From: Acidobacteriota bacterium
GTDB taxonomy: Bacteria; Acidobacteriota; Thermoanaerobaculia; Thermoanaerobaculales; Sulfomarinibacteraceae
DNA: 51,062 bases
Assembly (NCBI GenBank): GCA_024641545.1
Contig: JAHECW010000014.1
Coordinates: 1-51,062 of the forward strand
Direction: 5' to 3'
Made by a program: the position numbers and the translations under genes
The notes under the pieces: model-generated
Database searches by the model: none
Told to the model about the DNA's origin: nothing
Seen by the model: only the letters and a program-made list of their open reading frames with translations
Shown: positions 24,263 through 31,554 of the stretch, one piece after another
How positions within the stretch are numbered: position 1 is the first letter of the stretch
Layout of the letters: every line of letters begins with the position of its first letter

Positions 24263-26806
24263 ATGACCGCGAAAACCAGGCCACGATCGATCACCACCAC
24301 CCTCATCGCTCTCACCTTTCTCGCGGCGGGAATCGCCACCGCGAACGACGACTCACTGATCCGAATCGAGCGACGATCAGATGGCGATCGCAACGCCCTC
24401 ATCGATGCCGGCATCACCCTGGTTGCCGAGACCGATGACGCGCTCTTCGCCATCGGTGCGGCCGAGGCTGTCCTCCCTGCGGCCGAGGGTCGCTCGCTGA
24501 TCGCAACCATGGTCAAGGAATCGACTGGACACACACGCTTTGCCCTCGCCGGTCTGCGGCCCGGCTTCAGCGAAACCGACCTCCTCGCCTGCGGTACTGT
24601 CATCGCCCGCGGTTTCGACTGGCTCCTGGTCGAAGAAATCGACTTCTCGACCCCGGAGTGTCGTGAATCCAGCGGCTGGTTTCTCCACCTGATGGACATG
24701 GACCCTCTCGCCGCGATCAAGGCGCAACCGGCTCCGAAGCAGGGATTCCGGCAGTCGAACCCCCTGGTTCAGGAGATGGTCGACCGCGTCGACGGCGCCC
24801 TCGCCCTGTCCCATTGGGCGGCTCTTTCCCAGTCGACCGGGTGGACCACCAGGTACTCGAGCTCACAGGGCTGCCTCGATGCCGCTTCCTATGTTCACGA
24901 TCTCTTCTCGGTCTTTGGGCTGGCTCCCGAGTATCAGCACCACACCGGCGGCTACGCCGACAATGTCATCGGCACCATTCCCGGTCTCAGCGATCCGGAT
25001 CTGGTCTACATCGCCATCGGCCACCTCGATGATCTCCCCTCTTCCGGGCCCGCTCCCGGCGCCGACGACAACGCCAGCGGGACGGCCATGGTGACCGCGC
25101 TCGCCGAGGTCATGTCGGATTACTGCTTCGCCCGCACCACCAGATTCGTCGCCGTCACCGGCGAAGAGCAGGGTCTTTACGGCAGCAATTACTATGCCGA
25201 CCAGGCCGCAGCCGCCGGCGAGAACATCCAGGCCGTGCTCAACGGCGACATGATCGGTTGGGAGGGCGACGGCCAACCCGCGGTCGAGAACCTCGACGTC
25301 AACTACAACTCGGGTTCGCAGTGGCTGGCCCAGGCGATGATCGATGCGTCGGCGACCTACGGCACCGGTCTTCAGATCAACGCCTTCTCCTGCTCGAGCA
25401 TGGTGTACTCGGACCACGCGCCGTTCTGGAGCAACGGCTTTTCGGCGGTCTGCGGGATCACCGACAACGAGGGATTCTGCGGCCAGAGCGGGAACTACCC
25501 CTTCTACCACCAATCATCAGACACCATCGCCAACTGCGGCCCCGGGGCGGCGGATTTCGAGGCCGCCGTCATTCGAACCTACCTCGCCACCATGGCGCAC
25601 CTGGCGCAGCCGCTGGCCAAAGTCCCCGAGCCGCCGAGCGCCGTCGTCGCCCAGGCCGACGGAGACAACCGGATCGCGTTGAGTTGGGCGGGAGCCGGCC
25701 CGGGCCTCACCTACCGGATCTTCCGGTCCACCGGGACCTGTGCCGACCCCGGCCCAGCCGTGCCTGTCGGTGAAACCGGATCGACGTCGTTTGTCGATGC
25801 CACCGTCTCGGGTGGCGTCCCCTATGCCTATTTTGTCGCTGCGACCGCCGCAGGCAGCTGTTCTTCCGAGATCTCGAGCTGTGTCGGGGCAACCACCACC
25901 GGGACCTGCACCGAGCCCCCTTCCTTCGCCGGCATCGACTCGGTAGCGAATCCCGGTACGACATCGTGCCGGCTGGATCTCGGTTGGCAGCCGCCCCAAA
26001 GCGTGTGGTGCGGCGGCCCGGTGGTCTACAACGTCTACCGATCCGCGACACCCGCCTTCACCCCGTCGCCGGCCAACCGCATCGCCCATCAGATCAGCGC
26101 CACCGACTTCCACGACAGCGACGTCATCTTTGCCGAAAACTACCACTACATCGTTCGCGCCGTTGATCTCGCCCACGGCGGCGAGGACGGCAATACCCGC
26201 GAGCTGGCATCCACTCCGACCGGTCCGAGTGTGATCGGCACCTGGAACGACGATGCCGGGGACACCGCGCCCGCCGCGCTGGTTCAGGCGAGTCCATGGC
26301 ACGTCGCCGCCGGCGCCGGTGTGAGCGGCGCCGCCTACGCCACCGGAACCTATGGCAACAATCTCTGCGCCGCCCTGACGACACCCCCGTTGGATCTCGA
26401 TACCGCCCCTCAGGTGGAATTCTGGTCGAAGTACGACACCGAAAACGACTGGGACAAAGGCGAACTCCAGATTTCCACCGACGGTGGATCTTCGTGGCAA
26501 CGCGTGTCCATGAGCTACCCGGGGGTTTCGACCCACACCAACGACGCCTGCGGTCTCGGCACCGGCGGATTTTTCACCGGAGGTCAGTCAACCTACGCGG
26601 CCTTCACCGCCGATCTATCGCCGTGGACGGGCCAGAGCGCGATGCTTCGCTGGGTCTTGTCATCCGACGGCTCGCTGGTGGGCGATGGTTGGTGGATCGA
26701 CGAGATCTCCATCACCAATGTCGCCGTCCCCGGAGTCTGCACCGGCGCCGAGGTGCTCTTCAGCGACGGCTTCGAATCCGGCGATACGTCGGCGTGGTCA
26801 AATTGA
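24263..26806 (+). CDS. Secreted M28-family zinc peptidase with FESGDTSAWS tail
   Basis: The 847-residue exported enzyme has a signal peptide (TTTLIALTFLAAGIATA). The M28 catalytic domain spans about 185-460 with all metal and catalytic residues in order: His254 (AIGHLDD), Asp268 (GADDNASG), Glu301-Glu302 (VTGEEQG), Asp329 (LNGDMIG) and His385 (YSDHAPF). Such enzymes are aminopeptidases using two zinc ions. Two FN3-like domains follow (about 465-640), then a jelly-roll domain (VEFWSKYDTENDWDKGEL, GDGWWIDEISI). The C-terminus is LFSDGFESGDTSAWSN, a tail shared by many exported proteins of related bacteria and perhaps used in sorting or anchoring. GGAGG lies 4 nt before the ATG. Confidence 0.93.
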   Translation: MTAKTRPRSITTTLIALTFLAAGIATANDDSLIRIERRSDGDRNALIDAGITLVAETDDALFAIGAAEAVLPAAEGRSLIATMVKESTGHTRFALAGLRPGFSETDLLACGTVIARGFDWLLVEEIDFSTPECRESSGWFLHLMDMDPLAAIKAQPAPKQGFRQSNPLVQEMVDRVDGALALSHWAALSQSTGWTTRYSSSQGCLDAASYVHDLFSVFGLAPEYQHHTGGYADNVIGTIPGLSDPDLVYIAIGHLDDLPSSGPAPGADDNASGTAMVTALAEVMSDYCFARTTRFVAVTGEEQGLYGSNYYADQAAAAGENIQAVLNGDMIGWEGDGQPAVENLDVNYNSGSQWLAQAMIDASATYGTGLQINAFSCSSMVYSDHAPFWSNGFSAVCGITDNEGFCGQSGNYPFYHQSSDTIANCGPGAADFEAAVIRTYLATMAHLAQPLAKVPEPPSAVVAQADGDNRIALSWAGAGPGLTYRIFRSTGTCADPGPAVPVGETGSTSFVDATVSGGVPYAYFVAATAAGSCSSEISSCVGATTTGTCTEPPSFAGIDSVANPGTTSCRLDLGWQPPQSVWCGGPVVYNVYRSATPAFTPSPANRIAHQISATDFHDSDVIFAENYHYIVRAVDLAHGGEDGNTRELASTPTGPSVIGTWNDDAGDTAPAALVQASPWHVAAGAGVSGAAYATGTYGNNLCAALTTPPLDLDTAPQVEFWSKYDTENDWDKGELQISTDGGSSWQRVSMSYPGVSTHTNDACGLGTGGFFTGGQSTYAAFTADLSPWTGQSAMLRWVLSSDGSLVGDGWWIDEISITNVAVPGVCTGAEVLFSDGFESGDTSAWSN

Positions 26807-26870
26807 ACGACTGAGCTTCCCGCCCCGTCGGAGCTCGATCGGATTCGAACCCGCGTCAACGAAAATCGAG

Positions 26871-28091
26871 ATGCGGTATAAATATCGCGTGAACATCCTC
26901 CCCACCCTTTCGGCCTCGTTCGACTGGAAAGCCGAGAAGATCGACTGGCCGGTGACCACCGAGGTCGGCCGAGGCCTGTCCGGGGTTATCGCCACGACCA
27001 CCGATGTCATGTGGCTCGACCCGGCGAGCGGCAGGTTGACCTACCGCGGCGAACCCGTCGAGACGCTCGCCGCCAGCAACAGTTTTGAGGAGGTCGCGTG
27101 CCTCCTGATCACCGGTTCGGCGCCGGAAACCGACCCGGCGGCCTACCGGGTCGTCCGCGACCAGCTTCGCTCCGGTCGGATGCTGCCAGCAGACGTCGTC
27201 GGTTTGATCCGGGACCTCGAACCCGCGACGCACCCGACGCGGTTGCTCCGTGCGGGAATCTCGGCCCTCGGTTGCCACGAGCTTTCGGTGGATGACGACC
27301 TTTCCGGCGAACAACACTGGCGCGAGCTGCGGATCGTCGGGCAGATCGCCGCGTTGGCGGCCGAAATCGCCGCTCACCGGGCGGGTCGAGGTTCCCCGCC
27401 GATCGACGTCGACGCCAGCCTCCCGGAGTCGGTCCTGGCCGGACTCAACGGCTGTCGCCCGGACCCTGAAGACGTCCGGGTGCTCGATCTCCTGTGGGTG
27501 CTCTATGCCGCGCACGGCCTCGACGCGCCGACCTTCACATCCATGGTGGTCGCCTCCTGTCTCGCGGATCCGTATTTCAACATCGTGGCCGGCCTCTCCG
27601 CCCTCCGGGGTCCGCGCCAGGGAGGCGCCGGCGAGGCGGTCCTCGACCAGCTCGCTGCGCTGAGCGAACCTCGCGCCGCCGGAACGCTGGTCCGGCGGAT
27701 CCTCGACGAGGGCCGCCCCATTGCCGGATTCGGCCATCGAAGCTATCGGATGCCCGACCCCCGGGTCGTGGTCCTCCGGCGCGAGCTCGCCGCCCTCGCC
27801 AACCGGCGTGGACGGCCCGAGATCTTCGAGGCGGCCCGCGCGATCGAGACCGCCGCCACCGCAGTCCTGGCCCCGCGCGGCGTCCACGTCAACATCAACT
27901 TCTACGCCGCTCCGATCTTCCACCTTCTGGGCGCCGACGCTGCCTTCGGACCATGTCTCTTCGCGGTCGGAAGAACCGCCGGTCTGGTCGCGCTGGTCCG
28001 TGAAGCCATGGACACGATTCGCCTGGTGCGGCCGCTGAGTCGGTACGTCGGCCCCTCAGAACGATCCCTGCCGGATCCGGGGTCGACATGA
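26871..28091 (+). CDS. Citrate-synthase-family protein lacking two catalytic residues
   Basis: The 406-residue protein follows the citrate synthase fold throughout: LSGVIATTTDVMWLDPASG, LTYRGEPVETLAASNSFEE, AHGLDAPTFTSMVVASCLAD and GFGHRSYRMPDPR. Of the three catalytic residues only His289 (GFGHRSY) remains. The first His is Gln250 (GPRQGGAGE instead of GPxHGGANE), and the Asp is Asn343 (VNINFYAAP instead of NVDFYSG). It is therefore probably catalytically dead and may be a structural or regulatory subunit. Its ATGA overlap with the next, intact paralogue supports a heteromer. ATG 26871 has a weak ribosome site. GTG 26889, 8-11 bp after a TATAAAT box, could be a leaderless start. Confidence 0.88.
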   Translation: MRYKYRVNILPTLSASFDWKAEKIDWPVTTEVGRGLSGVIATTTDVMWLDPASGRLTYRGEPVETLAASNSFEEVACLLITGSAPETDPAAYRVVRDQLRSGRMLPADVVGLIRDLEPATHPTRLLRAGISALGCHELSVDDDLSGEQHWRELRIVGQIAALAAEIAAHRAGRGSPPIDVDASLPESVLAGLNGCRPDPEDVRVLDLLWVLYAAHGLDAPTFTSMVVASCLADPYFNIVAGLSALRGPRQGGAGEAVLDQLAALSEPRAAGTLVRRILDEGRPIAGFGHRSYRMPDPRVVVLRRELAALANRRGRPEIFEAARAIETAATAVLAPRGVHVNINFYAAPIFHLLGADAAFGPCLFAVGRTAGLVALVREAMDTIRLVRPLSRYVGPSERSLPDPGST

Positions 28092-29224
28092 TCGGCGGGT
28101 CACGATCGCCATCGCCCCAGACCTACGCTCGCGGTCTCGAAAACCTGGTCGCCGGCGACACCCTGATCAGCGACATCGACGGCCGGACGGGCCGCCTGCT
28201 CTACCGGGGATACCCCATCGCCGACCTGGTCGAACGCTCCACCTTCGAAGCCGTCAGCTATCTCATTCTCCAGGGTGAGATCCCGACCGCCGCCCAGCTC
28301 GAAGACTGGGAGAACGAACTCCGGCGCTGGCGGCGACCACCGCGCGCCGCGTTTGACGCGCTGGAGAGAGTTCCCCGCCGCGCCCATCCTCTCGCCCAGT
28401 ACCGGACGATGCTCACCGTTGCCGCGTGTCACACGCCCGAGCCGGAGAACACCACCCTCGACGCACAGTGGCGCCGCCCGGCCCGAATCCTCAGCTGGAC
28501 CGCGGCCCTCGCGGCCGCAGCGATCCGCCACCTCGACGGCTTGGGCCCCGTCGAGCCGTCCGACGATCTCGGTTTTGCCGCCAACTTCCTCTACCAGACC
28601 CTCGGCGTGATCCCGCCGGAGGACGAGATTCGGGCCTTCGAAGCCAGTCTCATCGTCCAGGCCGAACACGGTCTCCACGCTGCCGCATTCGCGGCCCTGG
28701 TCGTGATTTCCACGGGCGCGGACCTCGGTTCGGCCGTCCTGGCGGGGATGGGCGCCCTCTCCGGGGCCCGCCACGGCGGCGCCAGCCAGCTCGCATACGA
28801 GATGATGGCCGGGCTCCGGGACGCCGATCAGGCACGCACCTGGGCGCGAGCCGCACTCGGTCGCGGTCATCGATTCCCGGGTTTCGGCCACCGCGTCTAC
28901 CGCTGCCCCGACCCGCGGGTCAAAGCTCTCGAAGGCCACGCGGAGGCCGTGCTCAAGAACCACGGGATGGAGCACCGTTGGCAGGTCTACACCGCCCTCC
29001 GAGACGAAGTGGAGACCGTCCTGGGTCCGAAGGGAATCTATGCCAATGTCGACTCGATCACCGGCCTCCTCTATCGACCCATGGGTCTTCCGGTCAGCGC
29101 CTTCCCCATCCCGTTCTGCCTCGCGATCCAGACCGGCTGGATGGCCCACTGCCTGGAGTACCTTCCGGACGGCCCGATGATCGAACCCGGAGCGGTGTAT
29201 GTCGGCTCAACCGACAATTCTTAA
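28088..29224 (+). CDS. Citrate/2-methylcitrate synthase family enzyme
   Basis: The 378-residue, short (type II-like) citrate synthase family protein has all catalytic residues: His229 (GARHGGAS), His268 (GFGHRVYRCPDPR) and Asp322 (NVDSITG). The N-terminal part has the typical DIDGRTGRLLYRGYPIADL. It condenses an acyl-CoA (acetyl- or propionyl-CoA) with oxaloacetate; which one cannot be read from the sequence. The start overlaps the stop of the preceding paralogue (ATGA), so the two are translationally coupled. It is distinct from the type I enzyme at 2.5 kb. No prpB or prpD gene is adjacent, which weakens a methylcitrate-cycle assignment. The stop codon lies inside an AT-rich inverted repeat. 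Confidence 0.92.
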   Translation: MIGGSRSPSPQTYARGLENLVAGDTLISDIDGRTGRLLYRGYPIADLVERSTFEAVSYLILQGEIPTAAQLEDWENELRRWRRPPRAAFDALERVPRRAHPLAQYRTMLTVAACHTPEPENTTLDAQWRRPARILSWTAALAAAAIRHLDGLGPVEPSDDLGFAANFLYQTLGVIPPEDEIRAFEASLIVQAEHGLHAAAFAALVVISTGADLGSAVLAGMGALSGARHGGASQLAYEMMAGLRDADQARTWARAALGRGHRFPGFGHRVYRCPDPRVKALEGHAEAVLKNHGMEHRWQVYTALRDEVETVLGPKGIYANVDSITGLLYRPMGLPVSAFPIPFCLAIQTGWMAHCLEYLPDGPMIEPGAVYVGSTDNS

Positions 29225-29287
29225 TTCTCAATTCCATCGCACGGCTCCCTGGCTCGAATGTGATGAAATTAAGAATTGAGAACTGGC
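29216..29287. repeat. AT-rich inverted repeat, copy B (convergent junction)
   Basis: The left arm AATTCTTAATTCTCAATTCC-ATCGCA (29216-29241) and the right arm TGTGATGAAATTAAGAATTG-AGAACTGGC (29259-29287) are near-perfect complements around a 17-nt GC-rich loop. The left arm contains the TAA stop of the citrate synthase family gene. The right arm ends 7 bp before the stop of the leftward gene. Confidence 0.9.
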
Positions 29288-29294
29288 TGTCGGT

Positions 29295-30380
29295 CTACAC
29301 GCGGCTTCGGCTCTTGAGGAACATCTCCCGCAACTCGAGGAGCATCTTCGAAAATCCCACATCGGCGAGAATACTCTTGAGGTCACTGGATTTCGCCCCG
29401 GATGCAAAGGCTTCGAGGAAGGTATCCGCGAGCCCGTAGAACCGCTCCAGCGGATCGAGTTCGAACTCCTCCCGATGGGCGTCGAACCAGCCGCGCCGTC
29501 CCACCACCTCCCACACCAGGTGGCCGTGTTTGGGATCACGCCGAAGCATGCCGTCAGCGATCGAGGTGACCTCGACGTGAAGCGCCTTCAGGATCGCCGC
29601 ATCGTCGCCGTCACGCAGTGCCCTCTCAACCCGCTCGGCCTCCTCCACCGATCCCTCGGGTCCCGGCTCGCCGGGCCCCGGACGGCTCGACACCTCCGTC
29701 ACCGGAGTTGCGACCGAGCCCACCTCGGCGTTCACCGAGATGTGCGGTTTCGGGGGTTTCGCGGGTGGATCGGCATCTGGTGGCGACGCGGTCTCGGTGG
29801 CCGCCTTGTGGAGCCCTTTCGACGACACCTTGACCACCAATCGACCGGGGCGAGGCGCCGGCGGCGGAGGCGGTTCATCCTCGTCGAAGATCGAATCGAG
29901 GGTCTCCTCCTTGCGTTCGGTCGCGGACGGCTCGGCCGAGCGTCTGGTCGGCGTGAGCGGCGCCGATTCCGTCGCTGCCTTGGCGCCTTTGATGGCCGAA
30001 CGGAATTCGTCGAAATACCTTTTCAGTCGGGCGTCATCGTCTTTGCCGGCCGGTCTGCTCGCGGAAATCGTCCTTCTCATTTCCTCGAGTTCGTGGAGCC
30101 GATCGAGCAGGCTGGCGCCGTCATGAGGTTCGAGTATCGTCAACCGATCTTTGAGCACGTCGTTGCCGACAATGATGTCGGCCAGGTCGCGAAAGTTGGC
30201 ATAGGTCATCAGTTCTTCGTAGTCGCCGGTGAAACGGTCGAGGGGCGTTTCGTTCTCTTTGCGAACGACCAGCCGGCGAAAAACATCGCTGGGGAGGCCT
30301 TCCCGATACCAAAGTTCCCCCGAATAGGTCACCAGACCACGGTGAACGATTCGTCGGAAGTTGACCAGGAGGTCGGTCAA
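29295..30380 (-). CDS. Unknown protein with proline-rich central linker
   Basis: This is a 361-residue soluble protein with no signal peptide. The first about 130 residues form a compact domain (LVNFRRIVHRGLVTYSGELW, FRDLADIIVGNDVLKDRLTI). The middle (about 130-240) is a low-complexity Pro/Glu/Thr linker with DEDEPPPPPAPRPGRLVVKV. The last 120 residues are helical (ERALRDGDDAAILKALHVEV, ELDPLERFYGLADTFLEAFA). I recognise no family. The only start I can place is TTG 30380 without a clear ribosome site, so the true start is uncertain. A plausible promoter lies at 30469-30497, and a 13-bp tandem repeat sits in the leader. Confidence 0.7.
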   Translation of the reverse strand: MTDLLVNFRRIVHRGLVTYSGELWYREGLPSDVFRRLVVRKENETPLDRFTGDYEELMTYANFRDLADIIVGNDVLKDRLTILEPHDGASLLDRLHELEEMRRTISASRPAGKDDDARLKRYFDEFRSAIKGAKAATESAPLTPTRRSAEPSATERKEETLDSIFDEDEPPPPPAPRPGRLVVKVSSKGLHKAATETASPPDADPPAKPPKPHISVNAEVGSVATPVTEVSSRPGPGEPGPEGSVEEAERVERALRDGDDAAILKALHVEVTSIADGMLRRDPKHGHLVWEVVGRRGWFDAHREEFELDPLERFYGLADTFLEAFASGAKSSDLKSILADVGFSKMLLELREMFLKSRSRV

Positions 30381-30408
30381 GATACGATTGGCGTCGATTG
30401 TTCGTCCC

Positions 30409-30434
30409 CTTGTTCTATCCGCTTGTTCTATCCG
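30409..30434. repeat. 13-bp perfect tandem repeat in a leader
   Basis: CTTGTTCTATCCG occurs twice head to tail (30409-30421 and 30422-30434), 29 bp upstream of the TTG at 30380. It may be an operator pair or simple slippage. Confidence 0.8.
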
Positions 30435-30468
30435 CGGTCTCGGGCCGCGTTGGTCTTCAGATCACAGA

Positions 30469-30497
30469 ATTGTACTGCGAAACCGAAGGGTTGTCTC
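30469..30497 (-). promoter_or_regulatory. Candidate promoter for the proline-linker protein gene
   Basis: Leftward GAGACA (30492-30497), a 17-bp spacer and TACAAT (30469-30474) match the consensus at 4 and 5 of 6 positions. The predicted leader is about 80 nt and includes the 13-bp tandem repeat. Confidence 0.45.
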
Positions 30498-30522
30498 CGA
30501 TGGAAACTCGGCTTCCCGACTT

Positions 30523-30933
30523 TCATTCGTTTTTTGTCCATTCGGCATCGCGTACCGAAGGACGCGGTATTCTGAACCTGCGAGCCGCGGCGGCGGAGAT
30601 CACCTTTCGAACCGCACGCCGCCCCGGGGGGACGAGGAGAAAAAAGCCCAACGCATCGGTGATGAGCCCGGGCGTCAGGAGCACGGCGCCGGCGATGAGG
30701 ATCAACAGACCGTCGAGCAGTCGTTCCGCGGGAACCCGGCCCTCGCGAAGTTCCGCCTGAACCTGCCGCAGAACCCGCAACCCCTGAATCCTCGTGAGTA
30801 ACGCGCCGAGGGCCCCGGTGGCGACCACTAAGGCAACCGTCGCCCAAAAACCAATGACCTCTCCGAGCTTCACCAGGAGCAAGAGCTCGAGCAACGGAAC
30901 CAGGGTGAACAGAATCAGCAGGCGAACAAACAT
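30523..30933 (-). CDS. fxsA: FxsA family membrane protein
   Basis: The 136-residue inner-membrane protein has three to four hydrophobic helices. It opens with LLILFTLVPLLELLLLVKLG, includes ALVVATGALGALLTRIQGLR, and has LLTPGLITDALGFFLLVPPG, a signature of FxsA. The C-terminus is cytosolic and basic. FxsA was named for overcoming phage T7 exclusion by the F plasmid when overexpressed; its normal role is unknown. It starts 6 bp after the OMP-like gene, so it is the last gene of that operon. Confidence 0.9.
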   Translation of the reverse strand: MFVRLLILFTLVPLLELLLLVKLGEVIGFWATVALVVATGALGALLTRIQGLRVLRQVQAELREGRVPAERLLDGLLILIAGAVLLTPGLITDALGFFLLVPPGRRAVRKVISAAAARRFRIPRPSVRDAEWTKNE

Positions 30934-30939
30934 CGGGGC

Positions 30940-31554
30940 TCACGCGTCCGGTCGGGTACCTGGATTGCGTGACAGCGGGACCAGGAACGGCAGCTCGATC
31001 TTGAGACCGATCTGAGCCGTCATGACCCAGTGGTTCCGTGATGACCTCGCCGCTCCGAACTCGAAAGCCAGCGCGAAGAGCCCGGCGCCTGACTCCGCTC
31101 CGACGGAGAGTCCGTGGTGGATTCCGTGGTTGAAGTCCCTGATTCTGCGATAGCGGAGAAACTTGCCGTAAAAGCCGCGCTGCGTTCGGACGGCCGAGAG
31201 CGTGCGGACACCGCCCCAGCCCAGCGTGGCCATGTGGGTTTCCGATCCCGGGCCGCGCTCAAAGCCGTAGCCGCCGAAAACGCTGAAACTGTGGCCGTCG
31301 GTAAGGGAGAGGTAGCCGTGGGCCTGGAAGGAGATCCACTCGTACGGACCGACCGCGAACCCCGCGCTCGGGCAGATTCCCAGGCTCCAGCCACGGTTCT
31401 CCGGTTCGCTGCCGGCGCCGCCCACGGCCGCGGCGAACGCCTCGTGCCACTGGTCGACATCACGCGGGGGAGCGACCTCTTCCGCAGCGACCGGCAGAAT
31501 CAGGGTGATGATGAACCCCACGAGCACAGGTGCCGTTCGGCCGGCCCTGTTCAT
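30940..31554 (-). CDS. Exported, probably outer-membrane beta-barrel protein
   Basis: The 204-residue product begins with a signal peptide (TAPVLVGFIITLILPVAA). It is dominated by alternating Gly/aromatic beta strands (WISFQAHGYLSLTDGHSF, SVFGGYGFERG, GAGLFALAFEFG) and ends in a strand (WVMTAQIGLKIELPFLVPL), as small beta-barrel proteins do. No specific family is recognised. I chose ATG 31554, which overlaps by one base the stop of the phospholipase-D-like gene; two GTG codons directly upstream are alternatives. Co-expression with an exported lipase-like protein suggests an envelope role. Confidence 0.75.
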   Translation of the reverse strand: MNRAGRTAPVLVGFIITLILPVAAEEVAPPRDVDQWHEAFAAAVGGAGSEPENRGWSLGICPSAGFAVGPYEWISFQAHGYLSLTDGHSFSVFGGYGFERGPGSETHMATLGWGGVRTLSAVRTQRGFYGKFLRYRRIRDFNHGIHHGLSVGAESGAGLFALAFEFGAARSSRNHWVMTAQIGLKIELPFLVPLSRNPGTRPDA

